DNA of 64,000 bases from Gaetbulibacter_A sp043876815 (GTDB lineage: Bacteria > Bacteroidota > Bacteroidia > Flavobacteriales > Flavobacteriaceae). Location of the stretch: assembly GCF_043876815.1 (NCBI RefSeq), contig NZ_JBAWKA010000004.1:186001-250000 (forward strand), read 5' to 3'. Made by a program: the position numbers and the translations under genes. Shown here piece by piece: positions 63,568-64,000 of this stretch (position 1 is its first letter; every line of letters begins with the position of its first letter). The notes beneath the pieces were generated by a model that had not been told where the DNA came from, did not search any database, and worked only from the letters and a program-made list of their open reading frames with translations.

Positions 63568-64000
63568 ATGAAAAAATTACCTTTATTATGTATTATAGTT
63601 AGTACACTTTTTAATTGCGACAATAACGCGCAGAATTTCACATTAGAAAATCTTCAAGACACTGGGAACTTAATAATCTCAAATGTTTTCGTGGTGAGTA
63701 TGGCAAAAGACACCATTTTAAAAAACCAGAACATACTGGTGGAAGATGGTCGAATAAAATTAATGACAACATCAAAAATTCAGGATACAAAGGATTTTAA
63801 AGTTGTAGACGGGACGGGAAAATATGTTATGCCAACTTTGGCCGATGCTCATGTGCATTTACCTGAATCTGAAGATGAATTCAGAAGAATGATGCAATTA
63901 TACCTTATTAATGGTGTTACTAAATTACGTTCTATGCGTGGTGATTTTAAACAACTTGGTTTGCGAAAAAAATATAATACGTCAACTTCTATTTATCCTA
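63568..64000 (+). CDS. Amidohydrolase-family lipoprotein (3' end outside the window)
   Basis: About 144 residues are visible. A lipoprotein signal ends at Cys17 (STLFNC), and a beta-rich start (ISNVFVVSMAKDTILKNQNI, LVEDGRI) is followed by the metal-binding HxH of amidohydrolases in ADAHVHLPE (His95, His97). Such enzymes hydrolyse amide or imide bonds, including dipeptides and imidazolone-type rings. It lies 65 bases after the TPR gene and may or may not belong to the cassette. The remaining metal ligands are beyond the window. Confidence 0.8.
   Translation, partial: MKKLPLLCIIVSTLFNCDNNAQNFTLENLQDTGNLIISNVFVVSMAKDTILKNQNILVEDGRIKLMTTSKIQDTKDFKVVDGTGKYVMPTLADAHVHLPESEDEFRRMMQLYLINGVTKLRSMRGDFKQLGLRKKYNTSTSIYP

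Noticed and set aside
1..64000. Search for CRISPR arrays, rRNA genes, insertion sequences, prophage or integrase genes.
   Set aside because: No regularly spaced repeats, transposase or integrase frames, or rRNA-like segments were seen by eye; short or degenerate ones could be missed.

Overview
The window reads as chromosome of a marine Flavobacteriaceae member (Bacteroidota). The evidence is AT-rich DNA, promoters of the Bacteroidota type (TTG, about 20 bases, TAnnTTTG), a secreted laminarinase-type enzyme with a type IX secretion tail, a proteorhodopsin with its retinal-forming enzyme, outer-membrane beta-barrel proteins with an N-terminal carboxypeptidase-regulatory-like domain, and many lipoproteins whose signal peptides end in a cysteine. 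The genus cannot be fixed from the sequence alone.

Layout. 1-2000: a truncated dienelactone hydrolase, an SGNH-hydrolase lipoprotein and a tRNA-Ser(UGA) with its own promoter and terminator. 2-10.2 kb: nitroreductase, DegT/DnrJ aminotransferase, GH16 glucanase, a LytS/LytTR two-component pair and two tandemly duplicated lipoproteins. 10.2-17.4 kb: a leftward run of housekeeping genes (tpx, dgkA, ftsK, lolA-like, an LptF/G permease, ribBA). 17.5-31.4 kb: fasciclin protein, katG with an ankyrin partner, NhaC antiporter, a Cys/Met-metabolism PLP enzyme facing an Lrp regulator, aldehyde dehydrogenase, pseudouridine synthase, panB, a probable GH3 remnant beside a Nudix-type regulator, and dnaK. 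31.4-39.2 kb: blh and proteorhodopsin (divergent), nitronate monooxygenase, a Crp/Fnr regulator, fumC, a 1-Cys peroxiredoxin and a 58-residue membrane peptide. 39.3-48 kb: two paralogous outer-membrane receptors, then an ArsC-like/HAD/prfB group in which prfB needs a programmed +1 frameshift, threonine aldolase and YbaB. 48-55 kb: prolyl oligopeptidase, then a cysteine-synthase-like enzyme followed by an alpha-oxoamine synthase, a pair that may make the sulfonolipid base capnine. 55.5-58.9 kb: a Crp/Fnr regulator followed by an Old Yellow Enzyme/OsmC/alcohol dehydrogenase operon with an FNR-like box in front of it.

The most unusual part is the right end (59.1-64 kb, cut by the window edge). 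It is a very AT-rich cassette with a response regulator, a 68-residue double-glycine-leader peptide followed at once by a terminator, two different CPBP-family membrane proteases, a protein resembling HExxH-type peptide-modifying enzymes but with HQGSH in place of HExxH, a TPR lipoprotein and an amidohydrolase lipoprotein. It looks like a ribosomally made, modified peptide (RiPP or bacteriocin-like) system.

Themes linking the genes are light use (proteorhodopsin), algal-glucan degradation (GH16 and perhaps a lost GH3), peroxide and electrophile defence (Tpx, KatG, Prx, OYE, OsmC) and envelope assembly (LolA, LptF/G, possible sulfonolipid synthesis). No rRNA, CRISPR array, insertion sequence or prophage was seen, and no gap between genes exceeds about 300 bases.
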